Assembly: GCA_964538615.1 (NCBI GenBank) | Contig: CAZIGK010000004.1 | Location: 1 to 64,000, forward strand | Direction: 5' to 3' | Length of the DNA: 64,000 nucleotides | DNA from: CAZIGK01 sp964538615 | GTDB lineage: Bacteria; Pseudomonadota; Alphaproteobacteria; Rickettsiales; RI-342 | Part shown: one piece after another, positions 36,410-45,200 of the stretch | Position numbering within the stretch: position 1 is the stretch's first letter | Layout of the letters: every line of letters starts with the position of its first letter | The notes under the pieces: model-generated | What the model saw: only the letters and a program-made list of their open reading frames with translations | Databases searched by the model: none | Told to the model about the DNA's origin: nothing | Made by a program: the position numbers and the translations under genes

Positions 36410-37918
36410 ATGGACGTCACGTCTGCTTTTATGCTTAGTCTGGATCTGGCAAGTCAGCCCAAATTAGAGGGCATTGCGCTGGATGCCCCGTATGAGGTTT
36501 CGCTGCATCCGTCATTGCCGGACGCGCCACAAACAACGTTACGACTCTTGTGGAGTCTGGGTTTTTTTGGAGATGCCAACCTGAATGCCGTTGAAAGCTG
36601 GAAACGTGCGCAAGCCGCCGGATGGATGCAGGGATTGCGGGAAGCGATTGCTGAACCAAAAGACATGAAATTACCGGCGCGTACCATGGTGCAGGAGTTG
36701 CAGGATAGTATTCCTGAAGCTTTGACGGAACTGCAATGGAAAAAACTGGAGCAATTATTACTGCGTCCCACCACTGTCAGGCAGGTACAGCGCCGTTTGA
36801 AGGCCTTGCATACCGGTTTTTTTCAAGGATTGCTAGGAATGCGATTGCACCGGGCATCTGTTGCGGTGCGCCATTATTTGGCCTATCAGGCGGCCATCAA
36901 TGCCCATGAACTGGTAGAACACCATCAGATTATTCCGGCTATTGAAGCTCTGGCCAGCGCCATGCACTGGCTGGATACCACACCCGAAGCTTTGCCAACC
37001 GCCTTACTGCAAGGGGCACGCGTCTTTACTGACCCTCATATCAAAGCGGCCTGTTTGCATGACACATTGCTGGAAAGCGAATTATTACTGGATGAGGATG
37101 ATATTGCCCTGACACGCAGTCAATCCGCACAGGTGTTGAAAGCGGTGTATCTACTAAAGCATGCGCATCGGCTACAACTATTGACGGATGCGATTCAGCA
37201 ATGGCTGCGCGAACAGGATGGCAGTCTGCCACCAGACTGGCACCTACTGGCCCAGCGTTTACGGGGGATGGCAGAAAGTTTCCCGAATATTCCGCTGCGG
37301 CAACATAGCGATGAATCAGTCACATTTTTACTCCGCGCTCGCGCTGTCGCCGCTGGCATGGCACGCTTGCTGGTGGATGTGCCGGAAGGATTAGCCAAAC
37401 AAAAGCGGCTATTGATGCTACAAATGCTGGTTAAGACCAGCTCACCTGTGGTGGAGTGGGGATATTTGCAAGCATTGGCCGTCTTACGCAGCCCATCGCT
37501 GGATACTGTGGAGCATATTGCACGGGTCAGGGAAAGTCTGGGACATGTTTTATTGAAACGGTTTGCCCGTATTGACCATGGGCGCCACCTCTCCCATCAT
37601 TTACCGACCGAAGTGAAGAACTTTGCCAATTTTCTGCTGCTGCATCTGACCTATCATAAAGCGGCACTACATTTGCCGGAAAAAATATGGCAATCCGCGA
37701 TGGAGAGTTTTGAACGCGCAGGAGCCGACAGAACGCTGGTGGATCACGTCATTGCAGCCTCCAACACAGAGCAATTGACGCTGGAGAGAGTGGACGCCTT
37801 TGATTATCCTATTCTGTATCGCTCCCAATCCATAACAGAAAAGGGAGGTATGAAGGGAGGGTTGCATGGAGGGATATCTCCGTTTGATGCGCCGGATCTG
37901 AAAAAAGAGCATTGGTAA
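36410..37918 (+). CDS. Uncharacterised 502-residue helical protein
   Basis: Not recognised. AAGGAG lies 7 nt upstream of the ATG, and the frame is fully open. The protein is soluble-looking, rich in Leu, Ala, His and Gln, and almost all helical (e.g. RRLKALHTGFFQGLLGMRLHRASVAVRHYLAYQAAIN; LAKQKRLLMLQMLVK). It has no signal peptide. A Gly/Met-rich patch (GGMKGGLHGGISPF) is near the C-terminus. It diverges from the 606-aa membrane gene across a region with PhoB-like boxes and ends 26 nt from the convergent lysozyme gene. Confidence 0.75.
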   Translation: MDVTSAFMLSLDLASQPKLEGIALDAPYEVSLHPSLPDAPQTTLRLLWSLGFFGDANLNAVESWKRAQAAGWMQGLREAIAEPKDMKLPARTMVQELQDSIPEALTELQWKKLEQLLLRPTTVRQVQRRLKALHTGFFQGLLGMRLHRASVAVRHYLAYQAAINAHELVEHHQIIPAIEALASAMHWLDTTPEALPTALLQGARVFTDPHIKAACLHDTLLESELLLDEDDIALTRSQSAQVLKAVYLLKHAHRLQLLTDAIQQWLREQDGSLPPDWHLLAQRLRGMAESFPNIPLRQHSDESVTFLLRARAVAAGMARLLVDVPEGLAKQKRLLMLQMLVKTSSPVVEWGYLQALAVLRSPSLDTVEHIARVRESLGHVLLKRFARIDHGRHLSHHLPTEVKNFANFLLLHLTYHKAALHLPEKIWQSAMESFERAGADRTLVDHVIAASNTEQLTLERVDAFDYPILYRSQSITEKGGMKGGLHGGISPFDAPDLKKEHW

Positions 37919-37944
37919 CCGTGGGACAGCCATTGCTAACGACG

Positions 37945-38394
37945 TTATGACCAGATTCCCTGTAAGAAAAATTGAAGCTCGGCGTGACGGCGGCGCACCA
38001 AACCTGGCAGTCGGCGCCCACCTGCCCAAACCCAGCGGCTCCATTCGCGTGTAATCGCCTCTTCGTCTTCTACGCCACGGTTGATGACTCTACGCAACGT
38101 GGAACGCTGCAAGGCGCCACTGCCCAGATTGAATGTAAAACTGATGAGGGCTTCCCGTTGCCATCGTTGCAGTGGCTGGGTAATGTAGCGATCCACTGAC
38201 TGCGCCGCCTGATGACAATCCTGCACCAGCCATAACTCTGCCTGTTCCCGCGTGACGGGAGAGGTCATGCCATCCCCCTGCCGCAGCACATGTCCATAGC
38301 CCACCGTCCAAACCCCCGCCGGACAACGATATGGGGATGCGGAAAACCCTTCAAATGACTGAATCAGTCCCAGCAATGCTTGCGAGAAGAGCAT
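37945..38394 (-). CDS. Phage-type lysozyme (GH24 endolysin) with Glu-Cys-Thr triad
   Basis: 149 residues of the T4-lysozyme/GH24 type. The catalytic segment reads FEGF..PYRCPAGVWTVGYGH: Glu15, then eight residues, Cys24, then five residues, Thr30. This matches the known E-8-(D/C)-5-T pattern, with Cys in the Asp place. NLGSGALQRSTLRRVIN and WVWAGGRRLPGLVRRR are typical for the family. There is no clear signal-anchor. It cleaves peptidoglycan to free phage or GTA particles. Its ATG overlaps the stop of the holin gene by one base (TAATG), a lysis-cassette arrangement. Confidence 0.9.
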   Translation of the reverse strand: MLFSQALLGLIQSFEGFSASPYRCPAGVWTVGYGHVLRQGDGMTSPVTREQAELWLVQDCHQAAQSVDRYITQPLQRWQREALISFTFNLGSGALQRSTLRRVINRGVEDEEAITREWSRWVWAGGRRLPGLVRRRHAELQFFLQGIWS

Positions 38395-38846
38395 TATTTT
38401 TTCCCCTGCATTTTTCGGAACGCACGCTGACCAAAATAGAAACTAATGATGCTGGCAAAGATGGCCTGATCCTCTTCTGACCATAGTTGCTCCAGTACGG
38501 CAATTAAGGGAGCCTGCTGCCAGTCTATCCGCTGGAGAAGCAGGCATTTCATGGCGGCATAGAGCGCAAAAAACGCATAGGCCAATACCGGGCGCACAGA
38601 GCCATTCAGCGCATCTACCCAGTAAATATCATTTTTCCATGTTTGATAGATGGATTGCTGCGAAAGCGCCTGTAGTCCCGCCTCTAGCTGGCCGAGACGT
38701 TCATCCTTTCCCTGAAGCTGCATTTGCATTTGCCGGTCCAGAATGGCCAGTTCATGCTGCCTGTCTGCTTTTTCCTGTATAAGTTTGATCCACTCTGGCA
38801 GGAGGGCGCCTAAAAACCCTATCAAACCGCTAAATAATGTCAGCAT
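38394..38846 (-). CDS. GTA-type 3-TM holin
   Basis: About 150 residues. The start at 38846 has GGGAG 8 nt upstream, better than the ATG at 38873. N-terminal hydrophobic MLTLFSGLIGFLGALLPEWIKLIQEKADRQHELAIL, a charged helix, then RPVLAYAFFALYAAMKCLLL and a C-terminal FASIISFYFGQRAF segment. This is the layout of the gene-transfer-agent-release holin family (PF11351): an amphipathic coil between membrane segments and an RPV..AFF motif. It permeabilises the inner membrane so the lysozyme next to it can reach the wall. Confidence 0.8.
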   Translation of the reverse strand: MLTLFSGLIGFLGALLPEWIKLIQEKADRQHELAILDRQMQMQLQGKDERLGQLEAGLQALSQQSIYQTWKNDIYWVDALNGSVRPVLAYAFFALYAAMKCLLLQRIDWQQAPLIAVLEQLWSEEDQAIFASIISFYFGQRAFRKMQGKK

Positions 38847-38960
38847 GCGTTCTTCTCCCTTGCTTTTTATCAACCAGATGCTAAATTAAAAAACATTGAT
38901 ATTTCAAATGCTAATTGCTGCATTGCAAAATATCAGCGAATGCATCTCAACCTATAGGCA

Positions 38961-38989
38961 TTGACACCTTCACTCTTTATCAACATGTT
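38961..38989 (+). promoter_or_regulatory. Possible sigma-70-type promoter
   Basis: A perfect TTGACA at 38961-38966 with CATGTT 17 bases on, before the small gene at 39057. The -10 is poor, so this is only a candidate. Confidence 0.3.
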
Positions 38990-39056
38990 GTGGTTAGAGT
39001 GCTGCACTTTGGGACAGATGCGCCATCTTCAGAGGCTTACCATGGGAGGAACCAGC

Positions 39057-39224
39057 ATGAGCCAATACAACCCGATTCTTGCTGCTTGCAACGCAGTACA
39101 ATCCTATCTGAACGAGCAGCCACTGGCGGTACACGTGTTTACCTACCCTTCTTATACACAAGAGGAAGGTGAATCCGAGCTATTGGACAAAGAAACTTTC
39201 GCATCAGATACCGCGACCGATTGA
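39057..39224 (+). CDS. Small uncharacterised protein
   Basis: 55 residues. Its start is supported by a strong GGGAGGA 8 nt upstream, and a perfect hairpin terminator follows 38 nt after its stop. A longer frame upstream exists but lacks a ribosome site. The protein is acidic, without membrane segment or signal, and begins MSQYNPILAACNAVQSYL. It lies on the plus strand between the minus-strand holin and DUF6127-like genes. No family recognised. Confidence 0.55.
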   Translation: MSQYNPILAACNAVQSYLNEQPLAVHVFTYPSYTQEEGESELLDKETFASDTATD

Positions 39225-39262
39225 AGTGCCTTCCCCACGATTTACTCTGGATTTTCTGACGC

Positions 39263-39302
39263 AAATAGCGCCACTGACGAAAAATGTCAGTGGCGCTATT
39301 TT
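39263..39302. terminator. Strong bidirectional terminator
   Basis: A perfect 16-bp stem AAATAGCGCCACTGAC / GTCAGTGGCGCTATTT with a seven-base loop, A-tract before and T-tract after. It sits between the convergent small gene (39057-39224) and the DUF6127-like gene. Confidence 0.9.
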
Positions 39303-39323
39303 GGGGTGAGGCGGAAGTGGGTG

Positions 39324-39656
39324 TCAGGGCTTGATGACCCAGACCTTCACCCCTTCCCATACCATCCAGAGAGCAGAAGCGACCAATAACGAAAAGCTGC
39401 CTGCCAACACCCGATGACGAATGAACTCAGACCCTTGTCGCATGTGCCTCAGATACAGCATATCCGCCCGTATGTGATGAATATCTGACTCGCTCATGCC
39501 TAGAATCATGAAAAGCTTTTCCACGGCTTTTTCTGCCGCCTGGTCCGAAGCAGCCTGCATATGGCGCTGCCAATGCGGGGGTAGATCAGGTGCCTGATGC
39601 AGCGCCCGCAGTACCGCAGCTTCCAGCTTTTGTTCCCAATGCGTTGTTTGTTGCAT
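39324..39656 (-). CDS. Small membrane protein resembling DUF6127 (phage/GTA-associated)
   Basis: 110 residues. A charged helical N-terminal part (AAEKAVEKLFMILGMSESDIHHIRADM) leads to a C-terminal hydrophobic segment (LAGSFSLLVASALWMVWEGVKVWVI). This plan, an RALxxLGL..D..DIRELR-type helix before one C-terminal TM, is that of DUF6127 proteins of alphaproteobacterial phages, but identity is not strong. It lies on the same strand as, and just before, the holin and lysozyme genes, from which it is separated by the strong terminator. A spanin- or holin-like helper role is possible. Confidence 0.55.
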   Translation of the reverse strand: MQQTTHWEQKLEAAVLRALHQAPDLPPHWQRHMQAASDQAAEKAVEKLFMILGMSESDIHHIRADMLYLRHMRQGSEFIRHRVLAGSFSLLVASALWMVWEGVKVWVIKP

Positions 39657-39751
39657 ATTTTTTCTCTCATTCTGTGAACTATTTCATGAAAATGCAATGA
39701 AACGGGGGTAGACTGGTGCAGGATTATCACTGTAAAGGGAGTAACCGTTCC

Positions 39752-41071
39752 ATGCGCGCAGTTTCCACATTGTTGTTGGCTACCTGCCTGACCACTGCGG
39801 GCATTTTCTATCCCTCCGGTGCGGCACGAGCGCAGTTTGATAATCTGCCCATTCAGTCACGATATTCAGACAGCACCCCTGAACATTATCAAAAGGATAC
39901 AGAATCCTATGAGCGCATGTATCAGCAGGCTCAGCCATTAAGTGAAGAGGTTATTTTACAGTCAGATACCCATCCCAACATCGAGCAGGTCAGACAGAAT
40001 GTGATAAGCTGGATGAAGGAGCTGAACGGTCTGCACAAAAACCTGACGAATGGTCAGGAAGACCTTCTGGGCGATCATTTTGATTACAACTCGTCCGCAG
40101 ACAGGCGAGCGTTTTTTGCAAAAATCAATGCCATTATCAAGCAGCGGCGCGCAAATGCAGAACAAGGGGTGTATAGGCCTGTCTATGCGGAAGGCAACAA
40201 TCAGGAATGCACCGATGCAGGTTGCCCTGACAATGGAGCAGGAGATCAAGGATCAGATGATCTGACACAGGGAGAAGCAGACGATGAAGCAACGCCCTAC
40301 AGCTTGCAGCAGGAGCAAGCCTACGCAGAGCAGCAAAAAAACGCAAATGAACAGCGCGCCCTATATGTGCGGGCACGCCAAACCACGCTGGATTACCTGC
40401 GCTTACACAAGAATGCCGTGCATTGGCATGAAGAGTTAGCAGCACTGCAAGAGGGCAGCGCGGAGCAGGTTCCCCCTCGCTTTGATGAGGACACCAACGA
40501 ACTGGAAACATCTCTGGGCAAAGCCAGTAAAATCCATGAAGAATATCAGGCAAGCCTTGGTAGCAGCCATGCAGACACTCTTTATTCTTCTATGGAGCTA
40601 ACATTTCGTACCTTAGGGCAGCTTTACCAAAGGCTGAGCAAAAAGAACCTGTTTGGTGCCAATTTTACCTACACCAATGCTGCTGCACGGCAGGATGCAC
40701 TGGATAAGGTGCGAAGTTTATTGGCAGAACGTGCAAAGCAACGTCAAATGTTATTAAAGCGCTATGCCAGCAAAGACATTAAACGTGCCGAGCATAAACT
40801 CTTTTTTGCCATGCGTGATTTGGATGCCACACATCGGCGACAGCAAAAGCTGGATCCCGCCAGAAACAGTATTAACTACGCATCCGAAGCGGAAAGGCGA
40901 GATTATCTCAATGGCATTGCGAACTACATTGAGCAACGGCAAGCTTATTTGAAAACGCTGGAACACGCCTTTGGCAAAGAGGTATTAAATGACCGCAGCC
41001 GTTACCGCAAAACCGATTCTATGCAAAAAGAACGTGGTTATTTCAGTAAAAAAGGCAGTCAGTCCCGCTAG
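39752..41071 (+). CDS. Uncharacterised periplasmic protein with about 60-residue internal repeats
   Basis: About 439 residues. The start at 39752 with GGGAG upstream gives a signal peptide (MRAVSTLLLATCLTTAGIF..GAARA-Q); the frame from 39716 would not. The mature part is helical and highly charged. I see three related segments of about 60 residues, each with a helix, then a Y-[NT]-[SN]-x-A-x-R core, then a helix with QR. They are at QEDLLGDHFDYNSSADRRAFF, KKNLFGANFTYTNAAARQDAL and KLDPARNSINYASEAERRDYL. A degenerate fourth copy lies between the first two. A CTDAGCPDNG segment has the only cysteines. It is inserted on the plus strand among phage-like minus-strand genes. Function unknown. Confidence 0.8.
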   Translation: MRAVSTLLLATCLTTAGIFYPSGAARAQFDNLPIQSRYSDSTPEHYQKDTESYERMYQQAQPLSEEVILQSDTHPNIEQVRQNVISWMKELNGLHKNLTNGQEDLLGDHFDYNSSADRRAFFAKINAIIKQRRANAEQGVYRPVYAEGNNQECTDAGCPDNGAGDQGSDDLTQGEADDEATPYSLQQEQAYAEQQKNANEQRALYVRARQTTLDYLRLHKNAVHWHEELAALQEGSAEQVPPRFDEDTNELETSLGKASKIHEEYQASLGSSHADTLYSSMELTFRTLGQLYQRLSKKNLFGANFTYTNAAARQDALDKVRSLLAERAKQRQMLLKRYASKDIKRAEHKLFFAMRDLDATHRRQQKLDPARNSINYASEAERRDYLNGIANYIEQRQAYLKTLEHAFGKEVLNDRSRYRKTDSMQKERGYFSKKGSQSR

Positions 41072-41083
41072 GTCGTACAGGCT

Positions 41084-41305
41084 TTAACAGGTTAATTCCG
41101 CCAGATGCGATGGCATGGGTGGATACCCCATTTTGACAGATAATCGCGCCAGTTCACGTCCACTAACATGCATTTCACGTGCATCATAACGCGCTATGCG
41201 TAATACCTGACGTGTGCGTTCATCCCGCCTCATATTGGGGGATTGTTCGACCCTATGATGGGTTTTAGCCTTATTTTTTTTCACTGCATCCATGACACCG
41301 TACAT
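41084..41305 (-). CDS. Small basic uncharacterised protein
   Basis: 73 residues, with a very good ribosome site (AAGGAGG, six to seven nt before the ATG). Rich in Arg, Lys and His (MYGVMDAVKKNKAKTHHRVEQ, RRDERTRQVLRIARYDAREMHVSG); no membrane segment. It lies in a run of phage-like minus-strand genes, 207 nt downstream of the DUF2793 gene, and its end is 12 nt from the convergent periplasmic-repeat gene. It could be a nucleic-acid-binding regulator, but that is a guess from charge. Confidence 0.6.
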   Translation of the reverse strand: MYGVMDAVKKNKAKTHHRVEQSPNMRRDERTRQVLRIARYDAREMHVSGRELARLSVKMGYPPMPSHLAELTC

Positions 41306-41511
41306 ATGCCCCTCCTTAAGTGTTCGGTGAATAAAGTCGGGTCTTTTTGCTTTTCTTCAACAACCCTTCATGATTGTTGCCCTTTCTATTTTTCTAGCAT
41401 ATGCGCGGCGCAGAATGAAATAAATAATATATAAAACAATCTGTTACAATAAATATTTCATCATTTTTCAGACAAAACACTACATATTCTTCTGTTCTAG
41501 AAAGCTAAACG

Positions 41512-42180
41512 CTAACTATGGTAGCCCAATGCAAGCGTGGAACCGTACCAGTTTGCACCACCATCGGTAGTATAGAGACCAACGGAATCTATGGCATTTG
41601 GCGTTGTGGTTAAAACAGGGGCAATAGATGCAGGCCAATGAATACCGCTTCCCCATGTGACGGTACGGTTGCCTGTTGCATCCTGTTGCAAAAGCAACGT
41701 CACGTCCACCATGCGGCCAGATGGCGCACCACTCAGAGAAAGTGCGACAACCGCCTGATCCAGCGTCAGCATTTGCACCTCACCATGGTAGGGGTCAATA
41801 ACCCGTGTGGCACCACTCAGGCCGATGCCGTGCAAACGGCGTGAAAACATATGCTCCGGAAGCCAGCCACTATCATAAACGGCAAAGCGCCCTTCATCCC
41901 GCACATAGAGGCGTAAGCCGCGTCGGGGGGTAATAAAGTGCCAAATCTGATAAAAAAAGGCTACCGCGTGGTCTTTTCCAGCCCATGCACCTGTCGCACC
42001 GGGTGGCACAATATACGTATCGCCCTCTTGCGGGCTTGCAGGGGGGGTTACCTGACTCCGGCTTTCCGCAGCCGTATTCAGCAAGGCATCCATACGCACC
42101 AACGCCTCATTCACGGTGACTTCTTTCTGGCTTTGCGCAGTTTGCAATAATGTGATTTGCAGATGTTGGGTTGTTCCCAT
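41512..42180 (-). CDS. DUF2793 phage/GTA tail-fibre-associated protein
   Basis: 222 residues. The DUF2793 (PF10983) features are present: an LLQTAQSQKEVTVNEALVRMDALL opening, PPASPQEGDTYIVPPGATGAWAG, then W.F..PR.GLRLYV.DEG. The C-terminal half has GTRVIDP and a repeating beta pattern ending GGANWYGSTLAL. In alphaproteobacterial prophages and GTAs this gene follows the giant tail protein and probably encodes a receptor-contact or tail-fibre piece. AGGAG precedes its ATG, and it begins 20 nt after the stop of the upstream giant tail gene, so they are in one transcript. Confidence 0.85.
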   Translation of the reverse strand: MGTTQHLQITLLQTAQSQKEVTVNEALVRMDALLNTAAESRSQVTPPASPQEGDTYIVPPGATGAWAGKDHAVAFFYQIWHFITPRRGLRLYVRDEGRFAVYDSGWLPEHMFSRRLHGIGLSGATRVIDPYHGEVQMLTLDQAVVALSLSGAPSGRMVDVTLLLQQDATGNRTVTWGSGIHWPASIAPVLTTTPNAIDSVGLYTTDGGANWYGSTLALGYHS

Positions 42181-42200
42181 CGTTCACTCTCCTGTTGTCT

Positions 42201-45200
42201 TTATTCACTCAAGGGTACATGGCTGGTCATGCTCGCCCATGTTCCCGCTCCGGCGATGGCAGAAACCTGTGCCACCCGCCATACAACCTGTGTCGGGACA
42301 TATCCGTCACCATCACTTAACTGTTCGGCCAGTGTGTAATCCTGTTCTGACGTGGTTGGTTCCCAGCTACGCAGCACCTGCCCGGTCGTAGCATGCAATA
42401 TCTGCACCCGATACAGCTCCCTCTCCTCATGCAGAGGAATATCTGCTCCCGATGGCCAGATGCTGCCCGCACGACTGCGGCGCACCCATTGCATGCGCAA
42501 AGCATCATCCGACTGCCTGAGCATATGCAAATGCACAGGGGATAAGGGTAACAGATGCTTTGCCGTATAGGGATAAGAGACTGACTCTACACTGCCAAGC
42601 GTTTGCCCAGCGGTCACCAGTTTATAAAGTCGTTCGCTATCCCGCAGGGTTATATCCATTGGCAGGCTGTGCAGACTATCACTATCCAACAGCACAAAAC
42701 GCTCTCCGGTGCCATGGGTATGCATGGCAGCCTCGGTACCATAGCGGCCACGTACAAACCCGGATAAACGGACATGCCCGCTACTTAGCATTTCCGCCTG
42801 CTGAAACTGCAATAATTCATCCCCCAGCAGTGCCAGATTTGCGCCGTTCCACAACGCCAGTTCGGATGCAGCACTGACAAGTTCACCCTGTAGCAGAGCA
42901 ATATCCAATGTATGCTTCCAATCGCGCACTTCAGGCAATGCTGCGGGCAATACCCCCATGCTGACTCCCATGGTTGCCTGCCGGTTCAGCACGGCTTGCT
43001 GTGCCCAGTTTTGTCCACCATCGTCACTGCGATATAACACCGCGCCACGCCAGCCTTCGCCCAAACCTGCAACAGCCAGAAGCACACGCCCCTGTGCCAG
43101 ATTTTCATCTGGCAGGGCAGGAATATCCAGCCACTCCAGTGTTGTCGCCATATCCTGCGCAGGCAGTACCAATTGTGGTGCGGCATCATCCATCGTGACA
43201 GACGGAATATACACCCCCTGTTCTTCTGCCACTGCTTCGATACGCACCGTTGCATCGGTATCTATGCGAGTGCGCAAAACACGCATACGATGCACGATAC
43301 CATCCGCTTGCTGTATGCGCACAATATCCGACGGCTGGAGTGCCGCGTATCGTCTGGGGAGATTCAGGCGGTAATGTGTTTGTTGTATCCAGCTTTGAAA
43401 CAGTAATCTCTCTGCAATATGCCGCGCCTGCATGGGGCGCATCACCATCGGCAAATAGATTCCCAACCGCTGCTGCGTGGCGAGTCCCGCACCTTCCCGC
43501 ATGGCACGCTCTGTTCCCAACTCATAATCCCGCGCCGGATCAAAATAGGCCACTTCAACCCGGCTCGGCAGTTCCAGTGCTTGCCGACGTGTCATATCCA
43601 TCCCGTCCGGCACGGTGGAATCCGCAACCCGTAAGTCAGCATCCACCTCCACGGTAGTTTCTGCGCCATGCATCACCACCCGCAGTCCTTGTCCATCGTC
43701 TATCAGGTCAAACGCAAATGCCTGCTGCAACATCTCCAGCGCATCGCGGTAGGAAAGACGTTTATTAAAAGCAATGCCCTCCAGCACTCCCGTCAGGCCA
43801 GCCGTATCTATTTGCTGCGCACTCACACCTGCACGTTGACATAGATCACTCACAATCCCGGATATCCCTGCCGCACCCAACTTGCCATTCAGCCAGTGCC
43901 CCCGTGACCATACAGAACCATCGGACCAGATATCCCCCAATGCAGGATAGTATGGATAGGGTCTGGCATCCCATGTCCAATAAAACCGCTGTTGCACCAT
44001 GGCAGAGTTTTGCCAGAAAGCTTCTGTCGCGGCAATGCCTCGCCGTTGCGCCGCAAGGCTCGGTTGGCCACGGGAGTGACGGGGCAAGGTTCCTTCACTG
44101 CTGGCCGGATCGTAAAAAACATTGGGTTGATTGGTGGCACCGTCTATGGAAGCAAACCCCACTTCCGTGAACCAGACAGGTTTCATCTGAGGCTGCCATG
44201 CCGTGGTTTGGCCATTGGGATTCACATGCGTGTGCTTCCACCACCAGTCCAGATTCTTGACCGCATAGTCAGGTTGCAATGCCTCAGTTTGCGTGCGTGC
44301 TTCATCCGTATAATAATAATCGTAATATTCGCCACTTTCCCATCCCTGTAAGGTTTGGGTGAGTGTTATGTGTTCTTCCGGCGCATCGGTTAAGGGGAAA
44401 TAAGCATCAATTCCGACGACATCAATATGAGGGCTGGCCCATAAAGCATCCAGATGGTACCAGCCACCATCCGTATGGTGATATTCATCCCAGTTAGCGG
44501 CATAGGTGACCGTCACGGTAGAACCCACCATCCCTTTCACGGTCGCCGCCAGTGCGGTCAAAGCCTCCACCGCCGGATATACGCCAGCACTGCTGCTAAC
44601 ACGGGTCAATCCCACCAGTTCGGATCCAATGACAAACGCATCCACCCGCCCCTGCACCAATTGCGCATAATGCTGAATGAAGCGGTTATAGCCATTGGTT
44701 TTGGTGAAGAACTGACTGACTGCACTGGCATTCCCCGTAACCCGCCCCCGCCACGGCTTATCGGGTGTATCAATAAAAAACATGGGGTAAAACATGACCT
44801 TCAACCCCCTGTTATGCAGTTCATCCAGCAAGCGCAGAATAGAGCCATCATCGGGTGTGCCTCCATAATTGGGGCGTCCCTCGGCATCACGACTCATCAG
44901 ACGTGCGGTTGTGCGGCTATAGCCCGCTACCGACCAGCTATCCGGGCTGGTTTGCACCTCCCCCTGATATTCGACAGACGGTAGAATCTGACAGCTTGCT
45001 GCATCCAGCGAGGTGCCAAACCAGTTGCATACAACGGCTACCCACTCCAGATTCGGTAAACTCTCCTGCATCTGATCCAGTGATAATAGCACATCCGCCT
45101 GCCCCGTATGGCTGTGTACATTCATATATTGGCGGTTGCCGTGAGGATAAAACACTCCATTGAAGGTGAAACCCGGTATTTTTTCCTGCGCATCCGGGTC

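Noticed and set aside
41306..41511. AT-rich stretch between the small basic gene and DUF2793 as a possible origin or attachment site
   Set aside because: No direct repeats, integrase gene or DnaA-box pattern; it fits a plain upstream region.
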